DNA from: Ophiobolus disseminans
Lineage: Eukaryota; Ascomycota; Dothideomycetes; Pleosporales; Phaeosphaeriaceae
Assembly: GCA_010093685.1 (NCBI GenBank)
Contig: MU006220.1
Span: forward strand, 589,502-653,501
Direction of reading: 5' to 3'
DNA: 64,000 bases
The number at the start of each line of letters is the position of its first letter. Within the stretch, counting starts at the first letter, position 1. The translations under genes were made by a program, and so were the position numbers. The notes below the pieces were generated by a model. It had not been told where the DNA came from and searched no databases. It saw nothing but the letters and a program-made list of their open reading frames with translations. Positions 9,491-21,747 of the stretch are shown one piece after another.

Positions 9491-11546
9491 TTTGGAGTGA
9501 AATCGCTGCTGTGGAAGGTGTAGTCGTACGTGGCAGGCGCGACGCGTCGTGAAGTTCTAGATGGGAGGAGGTGACGATCGTTGTTGCGGGGAAAAGCTTG
9601 GGAAAGTGCAAAACTGATATAGTAGTGCGAGTATTGAGAAGAAAACACGGTTCGGAGCAAGTACAATGGTGTTGTTGCGGTACTCTTGCATCGAAGTGTG
9701 GTGTGTGGAAGGAAGAGAGACATGACCGGAAATCGCGACTGAAGAGGGCGCTCGCGGCTGGCGCCGGGCCAAGGTTTTTCCGAGTCGACGCGCTTCGGCA
9801 CGTCAAGACTGCCGGCCTTAGCGCGAACATATGATCGCGCCAGACGTCAGATTGAAAATCGCCTATTGGTTAAGGCGGGAACACCCGCCGCTAGAATCGC
9901 GTCTGCCTTCCATGTCAGCCCATCATACGGCGCAATCGCGGCCGGGTTACTAACATGTGAACATGTAGTTCGCGCCGGCGCGATGAGTCAGCAGGTGTGT
10001 CGCAGGCGCCAACGAGCCACATGCAGCGATGGCTGTTAGTGTGATGCAGTGGAGTAATAGAGTGATGAAGCTTGAAGTAGTAGAGGTGGTAGGAGAGAAG
10101 AAGGATGATGGAGGAGAGACGGTGGAGGGCACTGATGAGCTCTTTATATAGTAGCCATGGAGCTTTCGAAAACTAGCGGCTCTCTCACCTTGAGATGGAG
10201 CGCGTCTACACGTGGGGCAGTCTGTTGGGCGGGTTGTTGGGCGGGTGAAGGTGAGGGTGAGGGTGGGTGGCAGGGTCACGTGTAACACGCTGCCAGCGCA
10301 CACCACAAGCTGCACCTCTGGAGTATATATCTAGTCGCCTGATACTTTATCCTGGATATACTCACAGCAGTTTCAGAAACTTAAGATGCGTGTACAATTA
10401 GACCATGAGAACGAGTTGGCAGACCTGTGCCATCTGGCGACAGTGCACATACTCACACACCGCATCACGTCAGTAGACCCGCACGTATTGGTAGACTATA
10501 TGTATGGATAGAATCTTTTTCGCATTAATTACAAATCGTGCATCTCTTATTGTATCTTCGACTTGATAGAAAGACGCGGCTTCACAATGTCCTCTCCATC
10601 CATGAGCTTCATGCTATTCGATCTCAAACAGTCCATTCCACCAGCCCCAAAAATGCCACATTCCTCAATCTCTCAAAGAACACCGAAGTCATAGCGCAAG
10701 CCAACAGGTCTGCGGATCATTCTAAGACAGCTTATCGGATACTACCACCCGCCGTCTTTCGAAAGCAGAAGGCCCAGAAACAGCACCACAGACCATGCAT
10801 CACCACTCAACCTACACACGCGTCCAAATACTCACCACACGAATATCACCGACCAAACAAACCGAACAGTCTTGCTAACAAACACCTCGACGTCAAATGA
10901 CTGCTCTTACACATCGCACAACACCTCTCTACACACCCAAGCAGAAAGGAATCATCGACGCTCATACGCACCCGCCCAAGCATCGACATGACCACCACCT
11001 GGGCATACAAAACTACATCCGTCACTTACACAGATCCAGTCCCTACCGTCGTGCAATCCCAGCATCTCTTCCCCTCCGATCACACAGCCTAGATATCCTC
11101 AACGCATCTCGAGAGCCCGATCGAACGACGCACAACGGGGTGAAGACATCTAGGACACGTTGACGCGTAGCACGATGATACGAATCTTGACCGGGAAAGA
11201 TATGATGCAGCCTGGATATTCTCGACGAATCTCAAGACGGCGCTCGAACGACGGAAAACGGGGCGGAGACAGCTAGGCCAGCTTGACGCGCGGCATGATG
11301 AACCGAGTCCAAGTCGAGAAACAGTGTGAGTGGTTGGACGGCATGATGAGCATAGCATCAGGACATACAGGAGATTTGCGAGCGATGTGGGAATGGACAT
11401 GTACAGTATGGGAAAGAAGAAGCACATAAGCAAGCATGCCATGGCAGTGAACATGCAAGATAACGAGTACAAATACACATCGCATCTATCCCACAAACAT
11501 CTCACACACAAGCACCCTCCTCAAAGCACGCACCGCACCAAGAAAC
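9491..11546. other. Intergenic: dynactin promoter side and ABCD 3' flank
   Basis: About 2 kb without a supported gene. Near 9491-9830 lies the dynactin 5' region. At 10223-10274 the plus strand is G-rich (GGGCGGGTT and GAGGGTGAGGG blocks), a possible quadruplex-forming stretch. An imperfect duplication is listed separately at 11088-11320. Open frames at 10538-10900 and 10897-11163 are rich in His/Thr/Pro without any known motif and are not called. Confidence 0.5.
11088..11320 (+). repeat. Imperfect direct duplication, about 110 bp, offset 123
   Basis: Copy 1 (about 11088-11197) and copy 2 (about 11211-11320) align over their full length, starting CCTAGATATCCTC and CCTGGATATTCTC. Both contain a CGAACGACG block followed by AACGGGG and a CTAGG block, and both end near GGGAA/CGAGAA. 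Differences are a mix of transitions and transversions. No coding function is apparent. Confidence 0.85.
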
Positions 11547-13849
11547 CTACCGCCCACTCTCCAACTCGCGAATCCTCTCCTCAATATCCGGCACAGCTCT
11601 GAGCTGCAACTCAATCTCTTCCTTCTCACTACACCAGAAACATTAGCACGCCATCCACACACACCACTTCAGGAAAGAATACTCACTCCTCAAGCACGGC
11701 CCTCCTCTCCGCATCCAGCTTCCCAAAATAACTCCCACCCTGCCCATCAAACTGCAATATCCTAGTATGATACTTCCACAAACTCCTCCGATGACTAACC
11801 GTCATAAGCGTAATGCCCAAGCGCTTCGCCTCCTCATACATGACGCGCTCCACCTCGAGCGTAACGCTACTCGTGCACTCGTCCAGAATCGCATATCTCG
11901 GGCGGTGGTAGAAAAGTCTTGCCATGGCGACGCGCTGCTGCAATCCGCCAGATAATACGTCCGCCCATTCCTGCTCTGCGTCCCACCCGCCGGGGCGGTC
12001 GATTAGAGACGCGATGTCCAGCACATGCAGTATAGAAAGCAAATCCGCATCCGTGAAGCCCTTGTCGCGCATTTCGTACAGCGAGTCCGGGTAGATGATT
12101 TGCTGGCGCAAACTGCCACGACTCAAGTACGGGCGCTGCGGGATGTAAAAGATATCTTCAAACGGGGGTTTAGTTACGTGGCCGCCATATACGGGCCACA
12201 GGCCCCCGAGGATGCGAAATAGCGACGATTTGCCGCACCCGTTGGGGCCAACGATAAGCAGGTGGTCACCTGGGCGAACGGTGAAGGAGAGTTTGCGCAC
12301 GAGGACGTCGCCGTTGGGCGAGACGATGGGGACGTCGACGAATTCGATGGATGTGCCTTCGGTGACGGTGCCGCGGCCCGCGAGAACGGCGGCGTTTTCG
12401 TCGGTGGATGCGGATGAGACGAGTGCTTTTTCGAAGTGCCCGGCTTGGATGTCGGCGATGACGTCGAGGAGGGTTGAGACGCGCGAGGTGTAGCCCGCGA
12501 GTTCGGTGATTTCTTTGTAGGAGAACATTATGCGGCCGAAGGCGTCCGAGGACATGAGGAGCATGCGGCGGTTGGTTATGAAGTCTGGCGTTTGTTAATG
12601 TATGGGTCTAGGGAGAGATGAGATGGTAGGGTACGCACTTTCTGTTCGATCGCCCATGCTCTTCTGGCCTACGCCTGGGACTTTGAAGAACACGGGTACA
12701 CTGCAGAGTAGCAGCCCTAATGCGCCCCAGAAGTATTTGATGACAAAGTCCTCCATCACGCCGTGGTAGAATCGTCTGCGCAGTATCCTGTTCACATGCT
12801 TGATTAGTGTAAAGTATCCCTTGTCGAGCGTGTCTTTCTCCGCCTCGTGTCCTCCGTATAGTGCGACTTCTTCGCTGTAGTCAATCAATCTCGAGTGTTG
12901 AAACCTGAACTCGCCCTCTAGTCTTGCCTCATCTGCAACGTATTTTCCGAAAGGCGGTGTCAGGGCGCGCATGACGTTTGCAGAGATCTGGACGAGGAGC
13001 GACATGAAGAAAAGGCCTTCTCCCCCAACACTCCGAGAGAGCGAGTAGTTGTAGATGATGATATCGAGTATGGGTTTCGCGAGATTGGAGTACAATTCTG
13101 CGAGGGAGTTCGAGAACTTGGCGATGTCAACGGTGATGAGTTGGTCGGCGTTCTTTATCCGGTCGTCGAGCGCGGAGAGGGTATAGAAGGTCATTTGCGA
13201 GAGGTATTTGTTATGTATGTAGTTCGTCAATCGTGTTCGGTACTGTAAAGACAGCTTGCACTGGTGGTAGGAAAGCTTCGATGGTTAGCACCATCATCAG
13301 ATTAGAGAGTGAAGGCCAACATACCATTGAGTTTGTAAACGTCGCTGGAACAGCAACACACATCCACCAAACCAGCCCCGTCAGGAATTCCTTCCCTTTC
13401 CCTCTCACTAAGCTGCTCACCAATTCGCCGTCCAGTTTCGCAACGTACAAGCTGATCATAGTCCTTAGCACCAAGAAGATGCTGTGACTTATGATGAGCC
13501 GTAGCTCCTTGCTCTTCCACCCAGGTATGCATATCCGCAGCAACCGCAACAAGTTCTTGAAGAACTCGCGGTTCAGCTCAACCTTCTTGCGCCCCGTTGC
13601 TTCACCCTCGCTGCTCGACGTCTTGTTCGCACCAGAAGAGCGCTTCGCTTCCCGCCGCTGCGCGGCTGCTTTCTGCTCGGCGATCGCATTACGGACACGA
13701 TTTATGAGTGCGACGAAGAGTGTGAGGTAAACGGCCCGGGAGATGCGGGTACGATTGTGGAGGTAGAGCGTCGTTAATTCATTGATGATGGACTTGGCGT
13801 TTGCGGTGGAAAGCCGTTGCCGCAGAAAGGGCTTGGACAGGACGGCCAT
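11547..13849 (-). CDS. PXA2: Peroxisomal ABCD-family half-transporter (PXA2-like)
   Basis: Half-size ABC transporter that would pair with a PXA1 partner to import long-chain acyl-CoA into peroxisomes. Exons 13849-13325, 13275-12639, 12584-11687 and 11628-11547 give 713 residues, typical of ABCD half-transporters. The N-terminal half is the transmembrane domain, including an EAA-like segment (NADQLITVDIAKF). The nucleotide-binding domain has Walker A GPNGCGKSS, ABC signature LSGGLQQRVAMARL, Walker B YAILDECTS and the switch His in TVSHR. Splicing restores the family sequence NSMLSY-Q-CKLSLQYRTRLT at intron 1 and NFITNRR at intron 2. The short last exon adds a Glu-rich tail ending RELESGR. PXA2 rather than PXA1 is chosen by length and resemblance. 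Confidence 0.93.
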
Positions 13850-14413
13850 GGCTATCGTGGCGGAGGCATTCGTGTTGTGTCCGTCAAGTCTCGATCGTCA
13901 TGCGGCAAGGGATGCGGTCGTGGCGGGCTGTGGGAGCTTGGGATGAACACGCTTAGGATGTCGTGAATAGTGCGAGATGTCGGATCGCACGCGAAGCTAA
14001 GGAGGACAAGCAAAGGACACGCGTCTCTTCATGTGCGGCTTGAATTGCGATGTCGACGTCAAAGTGTCACTTGCGAAGCTGGTTTGCGACATGTGAACGG
14101 GAATGCCTCGGCTTCTCCCCACGTTACGCTAGAGCGCAAAGGGCAAGGCGCGATTCTCTCCAGATTTGCTTGTGATCACCATGCGAGCAACGCTTTGCGG
14201 GGAACAGCTCTTGGTAAGTCGTGAAAGCCAGAAATAAGAATACACTATCCTGTGTATCTACAGAGATTCTTTAGAATTTATAACCACTTTCACATACGTA
14301 TATGTAGTCGCCAAGCTTATGTTTTTTCGGCTTTCGCGACTTACCGGGAGAACAGCTTTGAGCTTTGACATTTCTATTCTGCCTCATGCACTACCAGTAC
14401 CAACCCTTAACCT
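13850..14413. other. Intergenic
   Basis: Upstream region of the ABCD gene and 3' flank of the flavin monooxygenase gene. Nothing else recognisable. Confidence 0.5.
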
Positions 14414-16340
14414 CTAGTAGGAGAACGCCCTCACCTTGTACAACTCGTGCTTCTCCGGATAAGGCGCACTCGGCTTCTCCAGAAACTCGGGGTAGAGATA
14501 CCATGCCAAATCTCTCTCCTCGACCTGGTTCACACTCCAGCCATTGCCCAGCCAAGCCATTCGATTCGTTCTCTTGCCTCCAAGCTTCTCACTTTCTCTA
14601 TCTTCAAGCTCATCGACATAGGTGTACTCGTAGTCCTCCCACCTCGGACTTCTCATCGCCTCGATGCAATGCAACGTTGAGCCTGGCCACAAGCCCACAA
14701 CTTCGCCAGTGCCCTTGTTCTTGTACCAGCTGCGACACTCTTCCGCGAAGACCGTGCCTTGGAAGTAGGCGTCTGCGTACTCGGTGAAGTCGTCCTCGCG
14801 AGCTTGTTTGACGGACATTGCGGCGATGTTGTCTTTCTGGATCTTGCGCACGCATTTGACGATATAGTCGCCCACAGTCTCGATCATCTTGGTAAGAGAT
14901 CCAGAGCCGATGGCGGAGTTGGGTCCCAGCATAACAAACATATTTGGAAAGTTGGTGATGCTGTGGGACATATACGTGGTAGCTCGGTCTTTCCACTTCT
15001 CGTTCAAGGTGAGGCCTTTAGCGCCGGACAGAGGGAATGGTGGGGGCGCACCCGATTTGAACCCAGTAGCGCAGACGAGGGCATCGATTTCGTGGGCTCT
15101 GCCATCCTCTGTGTGAATGGCGGATTCAGAAATGTGTGTTATGGGTGAAGTGATGAATGAGACGTTGGGTTGGGTGAGCGACTCGAGGTAACCAGGCCCT
15201 GGAGTCAAGCGGCGACATCCAGGCGAGAAGGAAGGTACCAGTGCTTCAAATATTTCTGGCTTGCTTTTCAATCGTTCCTTCATATGCTCATGGAAAGCGT
15301 CCTTGGCGCCGATTTGAAGAGGAGTGCCTTTTATTGTGACAGCATGAATACCATTTCCGTCCTCTTCTACGGAAAGGCGGAACTTCTGCAGGTATTCAGG
15401 ATCATTAACGAGGCGCTGGCGAAGCTCCTCGGGGATGGGTGAGCCCTTTAGTCCGTACGTATCGAATAGTTGTTGGCCGAATGAAGGCGAGATCCATGTT
15501 TTGCTGCGGACAAAGGTACTGACATGTGTGCCAGCTACGCGTTGGAGTGAGGGGACAATTTGAATCGAAGATGAGCCCGATCCGATCACGCCAATGCGCT
15601 TGTTCTTGAAATCGTATCTACACTGCAGTCAGAAACTGGTTGCTTCGGCTACTCAAATCAATGCCACTTACTTCTCGTTCCAAGTCGCAGAATGCATGAC
15701 CTCGCCCCGGAATGTGTTGATGCCCTCAATACCCGGCCAGGACGGATTGTTTAGGTTGCCTCTTGCGCTGATCAACACATCCGATTGATCATGCATAACT
15801 TCTCCAGTCGCGAGATTCTCGATAGTAACATTCCATTTCGCCAGGCGGTCATCCCACCGACAGTCTTTGATTTCATGCCGTAGCTTGATGAACCTGTCCG
15901 CAGAGTGTTTCTTTGCTACGCGCTCGAGGTATGCTTGTATTTCTGCTGCGGGCGCGTAAAGAGCAGACCAGTCAGGATTGGGGTCGAAAGAGTATTGGTA
16001 CGAGTGAGCTGACGGACAGTATTAGCTTGAGCGTAAGAGTGCAGTTCAATCACTGACAAGGCACATCGCATGCGCAGCCAAGATATCTGTTCTCCCACCA
16101 AGTGCCACCGACCCCAGCATTCTTCTCGTACATCACCAGCTCAACATTTCGCAGTTTTTCGGGTATCCGAATGCCGCAGTAGATTCCCGAATAACCGGCA
16201 CCGATGATAATCACCTTCAGCGGGCGGAGGTTTTCGACGGGCGTGTCGTTGAGTTTGAAGGATGTTTTTGTGCCGCCGTTCGTGGAGCTGTTGGCGTGAA
16301 TGCCTGGCGTGTCAGTGGGCAGATTGGGAATCGCCGACAT
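14414..16340 (-). CDS. Baeyer-Villiger-type flavin monooxygenase
   Basis: FAD- and NADPH-dependent class B monooxygenase that would insert oxygen next to a ketone carbonyl or oxidise a related substrate. The substrate cannot be predicted. Exons 16340-16058, 16008-15672 and 15617-14414 give 607 residues. The FAD Rossmann motif is IIIGAGYSG (about residues 44-52). The GTWWENRYLG-CACDVPSH block is restored by splicing with a GTCAGT donor. The type I BVMO fingerprint FxGxxxHxxxW is present as FRGEVMHSATW, across residues just before the second intron. The NADPH Rossmann motif is GVIGSGSSSIQ. No polyketide, terpene or peptide synthase gene is nearby, so a biosynthetic cluster is not indicated; a catabolic or detoxifying role is equally likely. 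Confidence 0.9.
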
Positions 16341-16907
16341 GGTCGAAAAGTGAGAAGAAGATTTCCAAGCGTATTGCTCAAGTAACTACTGCATTCATAC
16401 ACTGTACACCGTGGGTATCGTATAACAAAGGCCAAATGAACAAGAGAGCGCCAGTGCCAGCTGCGCACGAGCGACTAAGGGACTTAAGAGGGATAACAGG
16501 CGTTGCAGGTGCCGGATGTCAAACGTGGAGCCCCTCATTGTCGACGAGCTGACCGCGCCTCAATAATTACCGAAGTATATGGTCTGGCGGGAGCGGATTG
16601 GCCGTGAACAAGTACCGGGTTCTGAGACAGGATCGATTACGCGGGAGCAGTTGGGTCGGCCACTCCAGCCTATGAGAGCTGACTGCACTCCGCAAGTCGC
16701 GCGCCACCCCAGACTCCACATCCCCGCCTCGCGCTCGCGTGCGTTTGCACCCGCGGAGCTTCGGCTCCACCGTCACTGAAGCTGCTGAACAGAGTTGGGG
16801 AATTTTGCTCGACACGATGATCGCAGCGTCCGACGTCTTGCATCAACGAGCGTTCCTGTGTGGCAAATGTGGCACGCGTAATGGCAGGCGTTGGGTGACG
16901 CCAGAGA
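16341..16907. other. Intergenic
   Basis: Promoter side of the flavin monooxygenase and 3' flank of the WD40 gene. Open frames here lack recognisable motifs. Confidence 0.5.
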
Positions 16908-18833
16908 CTATCTGGGTACTGGGACAATAGCGATCTGTAGGTGGTGAGCTTTGCATTGTTGAGAATGGAAGACAAGTACCTGATTTCCGAGCGCAATCGA
17001 CAGACGCGAACTGTCAGGATCCCAGCCCAGACTAAACTCGCCATCCACACCGGGATTCCACTTGTCGCTCGCCCAGTCCTTTGCGCGCCAGCATGCCACT
17101 GGGACTTCTCTTCTCTCGACGTCCCACACAGTAACCGCGTCTGGGCCGGCTGCGGCAAGGAAGTGGCCGTCTGGCGAGAAGGATATTTTGAATGCTTGAG
17201 CATCGTCAGTGGTGGGTAACCTCTTGATGGCCCTGAAAGGTTCGTTTGCATCCCATATCCGAGCTGCGCCAGACATCGAGCAGGTTGCGAGGAGGACGGG
17301 TGGCACGGAGGAGCCATTGGTGAGAGTGCTTGTTGGTGTGCGAATGCGGAAATCGAGGTCCGTGGGATAACGATCGGGGTACTCTTGCGTCTGCAGGTTT
17401 ATTGAGTCGTTGGGATGAAGCAGGCCGAGGTAGCTTGTTTGCTTGTCAATGCCGAACGCAGCGATGATGCCCGACGAGGAGTCAAACTTGACATTCTCCC
17501 AGGTCACTTGGGTGTCGAGCGTGCGCTGAGTCGTCAAGGTTTCGTCCACCTCATAGATCTTGAAGAGCTCGATGCCGCATACGACAAAGGCCGAGTCGCT
17601 GATCCAGAGCGCGTCGAAGATGGCGGTGTCGGTGAATTCGGTCCAGGCGGGAATTGAGTCGCTGTCGTTCCTCCAGACCTTGATGGAGCCCTTTTCGCCG
17701 TCGGTGGAGATGGATAGGAGCAGCTCTTTGTCCGCATTCCACCGCAGCGTGTTGACCAGACCGGCAGTGGACGAGATGACATGGGTGTTCATGCCGCCGC
17801 CCGTGAGCTTGATCAGTTTGTCCATCATCATCTTCTCGCCAATCTCGTTGAAGCATTCTTCTCGCGCAGACACAGTGATTTCGTCATGGGACTGCCAGCA
17901 TAGGGCCGTGATTTCAAAGTTGTTGACTGGTAGAGGTACGTCCCATGTCTGCACGGCTGGGGTGTTCTCGTTGGCAGACTGCTTGTCGACGACGTGCACC
18001 TGGAGCAGGGACTTGCCAGCTGCAAGCAAGACAGGCGACTCGGCAGGACCCCACGATGTGTGCTCGACAACCTTTCCGATGTCCTTGGAGCGCGGGATGA
18101 AGACGGTTTCGGAGGCAAGATCGGCAACGACCTCGGTCTGGATCTCGGCGTCGTGGCCAATGCTCAGGGTGGATATGGGGAGCTCAGCGAGCGTGGGCGA
18201 CTCGGCTTCTGAAGCGGCAGCCTCGGACTCCGCTCGCACGCTGTTCGTCACGTGGTGGACGCCGTTCTGCTCCATCTCCATGGCATCGCCGTTGGGCTCG
18301 GGCTCCTGGCGCGGCTCGACGCCATTGGTCTGCTTCGCCTTCTTGCGCTTGACGCCCTTCTTCGGCGGCAGCTCCTGGACGGCGCCGTTGGCCTCGGCTG
18401 CGAGCTCGTGGGCGGGTATGCCCTTGTCGAGGGTCAGATGGGCGCCGTTGCGCGCAGAGTAGGGCTGGCCGTGGTCGTGGCCGAAGCGGTATCGCGGCTC
18501 AGTCTACACCAGTCAACGTGGGGTCCCGCCTCAGACGATGCGACGCACATTTGTAGCTTCGGCCTGCAGCGTGTCGAAGCACATGCCGTCCTGCAGGATC
18601 CGGATGAGCGTGTGCGGGTCGACGTTGGGCGCGAAAGGCAGCGTCTCGGGGTCGCGTATCCAGCATCGCGACAGCTGCAGGGCGGCATTGCCAAAGCCCG
18701 CCTCCTGCAGGTACCGCCAGACTGCGCAAGGTGTTAGAGGGCGGGTTCACGGCGCATCACGAATCGCGAATCGCGGAGGATGTGTGGGGAAGGTACCGAG
18801 ATAGTTCACCACGTTGCTGCTGAGCAACGACAT
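16908..18833 (-). CDS. LisH/WD40 co-repressor protein (Sif2/TBL1-like)
   Basis: Likely nuclear WD40 scaffold of a Set3/SMRT-type histone deacetylase complex. Exons 18833-18797, 18721-18549, 18503-16980 and 16934-16908 give 586 residues. The N-terminus spliced from exons 1 and 2 is a LisH motif (NYLVWRYLQEAGFGNAALQL). A RYRFGHDHGQPYSARNGAHL segment and a basic Lys/Arg stretch (KKGVKRKKAKQ) follow, then a C-terminal beta-propeller with repeat ends such as IKVWRND, ARIWDAN and VTVWDVE. The last intron is 45 bp, free of stops and a multiple of three. Its retention would therefore only insert 15 residues before the final IAIVPVPR. Sif2 identity is an inference from the LisH plus propeller layout. 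Confidence 0.88.
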
Positions 18834-19139
18834 GACATAATAATGAGGCGGATGCGTGCAGGTCGGGCGTGTTTGTGAGGTTTGTCGCGTGGGCGGCGGA
18901 TGGTTGGTGGGCGCTGTCGACGGCGGATGGAGTTCGTGGTTACCTTCGATCTCGACGTGAACGACACACTAAGGGCACCCGCATGGCGCAGCCAATCACG
19001 GCCCGCCTGCGCCTACAGCTCGCGGACTCCACCAAGCCAGCTCAACGCATGCAGGCCGGCCACCATTTTGGACGCAGCCTCCCGCCGTGACAAAGACGCC
19101 GCCCTGCTGCACCCTCCTTCACCCTCACCCAGCCCAACC
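18834..19139. promoter_or_regulatory. Shared head-to-head promoter region (306 bp)
   Basis: Separates the start codons of the Sif2/TBL1-like gene (minus) and the TMEM115-like gene (plus). GC-rich, with no obvious TATA box on either side, as is common for housekeeping pairs. Confidence 0.6.
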
Positions 19140-20293
19140 ATGGCACGGATCAACCTCCCGCCGCTGACCCGGAGCCTGCTCGCCGGCCTCGTCGTCTTCA
19201 CGCTGCTCAACTTTGCGCTGCGGCCGCAGGCCAACTGGGTGGAAAAGGTCGAGAAGCCGCTGATAGGCGTGGGCAACGGGGTGCCCTACCTCACCATCGT
19301 GCCCGGCAAGTCCATCATATACCCGTGGGTGTTTGCACTGGCGACGGTGGTGGAGCAGAACGTGCTCGGCCTGGTGGTGACGGGCCTCACCATCTTCTAC
19401 GGCGGCCGCTACCTCGAGCGCGCATGGGGCCAGCAGGAATTCACCAAGTTCGTCCTCTTCGTGGCCATGATCCCGAACATCCTGAGCTTCATCCTCTACC
19501 TGCTGGGCTATCTGATCACGAGCAAGACGGTTCCGCTGTATGTATGCAGGCACCATTCAAGACTGGCAGCACTAACGCACACAGGCGCACCACCATCTCG
19601 GGCGGCATTGCCATCCAGGCCGGCTTCCTCGTCTCCTTTAAGCAGCTGGTCCCCGAGCACACCGTCGCCATCGCAAAGGGCCTCGTCCGCATGCGTGTCA
19701 AGCACTTCCCCGCCATTTTCCTCCTCGCCAACACCGTCTCCGGCATAGTCGTGGGCACAGAGACGGCCATGTTCTTGGCATACTTCGGCTTCATGACGGC
19801 CTGGGTCTACCTGCGCTTCTTCCGCATCAGCCCGTCCCTCTCGTCAGCTGCCACCGGTGACGGCTCTGTGATCAAGGGAGACGCCTCGGACACGTTCGCC
19901 TTCGCCCACTTCTTCCCCGAGCCAATCCACACCCCGCTCGCGGCCCTGACCGACGGGCTCTACAATACTCTCGTGTCACTTGGAGCCTGTACTCCCTTCT
20001 CCGAGCAGGACATCGATGCGGGCAACGAGCAGGCTAACGCCCGTGCAGAGGGCGGCCTACCAAGCATCATGAACCCGAACAGCCGCGGCGGAAGAGGAGG
20101 GGCCACGCGCGCAGAAGCGGAGAGGAGACGGGCACTGGCTTTGAAGGCCCTGGACCAGAGGTTGCATGCAGCAGCCGCTCGAGGGCCGACAACCACCGCC
20201 CCCGCAGCGCCGTCTTCCTCGGGGCCTTCGATCCTCGGGGAGACGTCGTACGAGCCGGATCAATCAGATGCGCCCGCGAAGCCCGCATCATGA
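19140..20293 (+). CDS. TMEM115-like rhomboid-related Golgi membrane protein
   Basis: Multi-pass membrane protein of the TMEM115/DUF1751 type, in other eukaryotes a Golgi protein linked to retrograde transport. Exons 19140-19537 and 19585-20293 give 368 residues. The N-terminus (about 6-24) is the first hydrophobic segment. Further segments fall around YPWVFALATVVEQNVLGLVVTG, FVLFVAMIPNILSFILYLLGY and FGFMTAWVYLRFF. Family hallmarks include GGRYLERAWGQQEF in the first loop and WVYLRFF before the cytosolic tail. The tail is Ala/Arg-rich (GGRGGATRAEAERRRALALKALDQRL), as in fungal homologues. No catalytic rhomboid Ser/His dyad is apparent, so it is expected to be a non-protease. Confidence 0.88.
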
Positions 20294-21076
20294 TACCAGG
20301 CGGATGGGGAATGAAACGAAGCACCGTTAGTTACAGCACACTACGCTTCACCTTGTTTATTTTGATTTGGCCTACGCATGATACCACCTCGCGTCTCTAT
20401 GTACCAACCAACCATTTTGTTCCAATATACAAGCTCCCCGCAGTAAGGGAGCGGTTTCCAGTTTTTCGTTTCATCGTCTACGCGTCGCACACTGATCGGA
20501 GTACACTGATGACGCCGGGTGTGCGACAAATAACACACCGACCAACCTGAATCGTGACTAACTGCCAGACGAGATGGGACATGCCACATCACGAGCTCAC
20601 GTTCAGATGCGCGGGAGGCACAACGAGCAAGTCTTGCCACCCACCATCGCACGCTACCCGCCTAGCAGCACGCACCGTTTCTACAGCTGAGGCTCCATCA
20701 CCCGCACGCACAACCGCACGTCAAGGCACGTAGCCCGCTCGCAGGAAGGTCGCGTAATGCAGCTGGCCGCAATGTTGTGCAACCTGCAACTCGGTCATAC
20801 AACGTCAATAACCGAGTATCACGCATCCTGGTTGCTACGCTCCATCTAACGCAGTCAACATCAAACGCTATCCGAGCATCTTGACAAACAGGGCAGTCGT
20901 GTCCACCTTGCTTGAACAAGATGAAGATCTTGTTTGGTGGAGGGTATAAGAGTGTGGATGTGGGCATGAGTTTTTGTTCAGCACGATTCTTTCTTTCAAC
21001 ATTTCGTCAGCTTTGAAGAACGATTTCGAATACACATTCAACTACTCACTCTATCTCCAACAACTATTCGTCCAAC
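20294..21076. other. Intergenic
   Basis: No gene supported. The right part is the promoter and leader of the secreted crystallin-like gene, including a TATA-like element listed separately. Confidence 0.5.
20945..20950 (+). promoter_or_regulatory. TATA-like element upstream of secreted crystallin-like gene
   Basis: TATAAG in the context GGGTATAAGAG, about 130 bp before the start codon at 21077, with a C/T-rich leader in between. Confidence 0.4.
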
Positions 21077-21747
21077 ATGCAAATCCTCACGCCCCTCCTC
21101 CTGCTCATCCCATCCACCCTCGCCTTCGCCCTCCCTGAATACAACGCGCTCCTCTCCTCCGCAATACCCACTCCATCTGCTCCAGCTCCACCTCTGTTTT
21201 CTGGTCCCGTTCCACCTCCCATACCCGCTCCCGTGTCCTCAAGCGCGTCCCCCAGCGCCTCCCCGCTGCCTGACCCCAACCCCAAGCCCTCCGCCGGCGT
21301 ACGTTCTCCCAACCCACTCCATGATTTATACTAACCAACCATGCCAGGTCTTCATCTGCGCCGACGCCAACTGGGGCGGCGCATGCGAGAAGAAATTCAT
21401 CCCCCTCGGTAGCAGCCCGGATGTGTGTACTGTGTTGGATGGTACGGCGTCGAGTATTGGACCCGATCAGGGGTTTACGTGTTTGTTTTATACGTACGTC
21501 TGCCATATTCCCTCCTCCTTTGATCACATCCCTTCCACCCGACTTGTATGCATGGCTAACGTGTCGTCTGTGTTGTAGCAACGCCATCTGCACCACACTC
21601 GATAGCAAGGGCAGCGATTATATCAAGTTGACGCACCCGGGAAACGCGAATGTGGGGTATACGGACAAGGGCAATTTCAATGACAAGTTGCTTAGCGTGC
21701 AGTGCGTGAAGACGGCGCCAAAGGGTTGTGCTGGGGAGATCTGTTGA
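21077..21747 (+). CDS. Small secreted protein, crystallin-like Cys-rich domain
   Basis: Predicted secreted protein of 178 residues from exons 21077-21298, 21348-21493 and 21579-21747. Residues 1 to about 18 are a signal peptide (MQILTPLLLLIPSTLAFA). A Pro/Ser/Ala-rich spacer fills up to about residue 74, and a compact domain with eight cysteines follows. Its visible pattern is VFICADANWGGACEKKF, then VCTVLDG, then SSIGPDQGFTCLFYTNAICTTL, and a C-terminal VQCVKTAPKGCAGEIC. The NW-G-C and SS-GPD-G-C-LY order resembles single beta/gamma-crystallin-like domains of secreted microbial proteins; that is a pattern-level judgement. Function unknown; a cell-wall or extracellular role is inferred from secretion. 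Confidence 0.85.

Noticed and set aside
10538..11163. Two overlapping plus-strand frames downstream of dynactin
   Set aside because: Low-complexity His/Thr/Pro composition; one simply reads through the local duplication.
14414..16340. Secondary-metabolite gene cluster around the flavin monooxygenase
   Set aside because: No synthase, tailoring set, transporter or regulator nearby.
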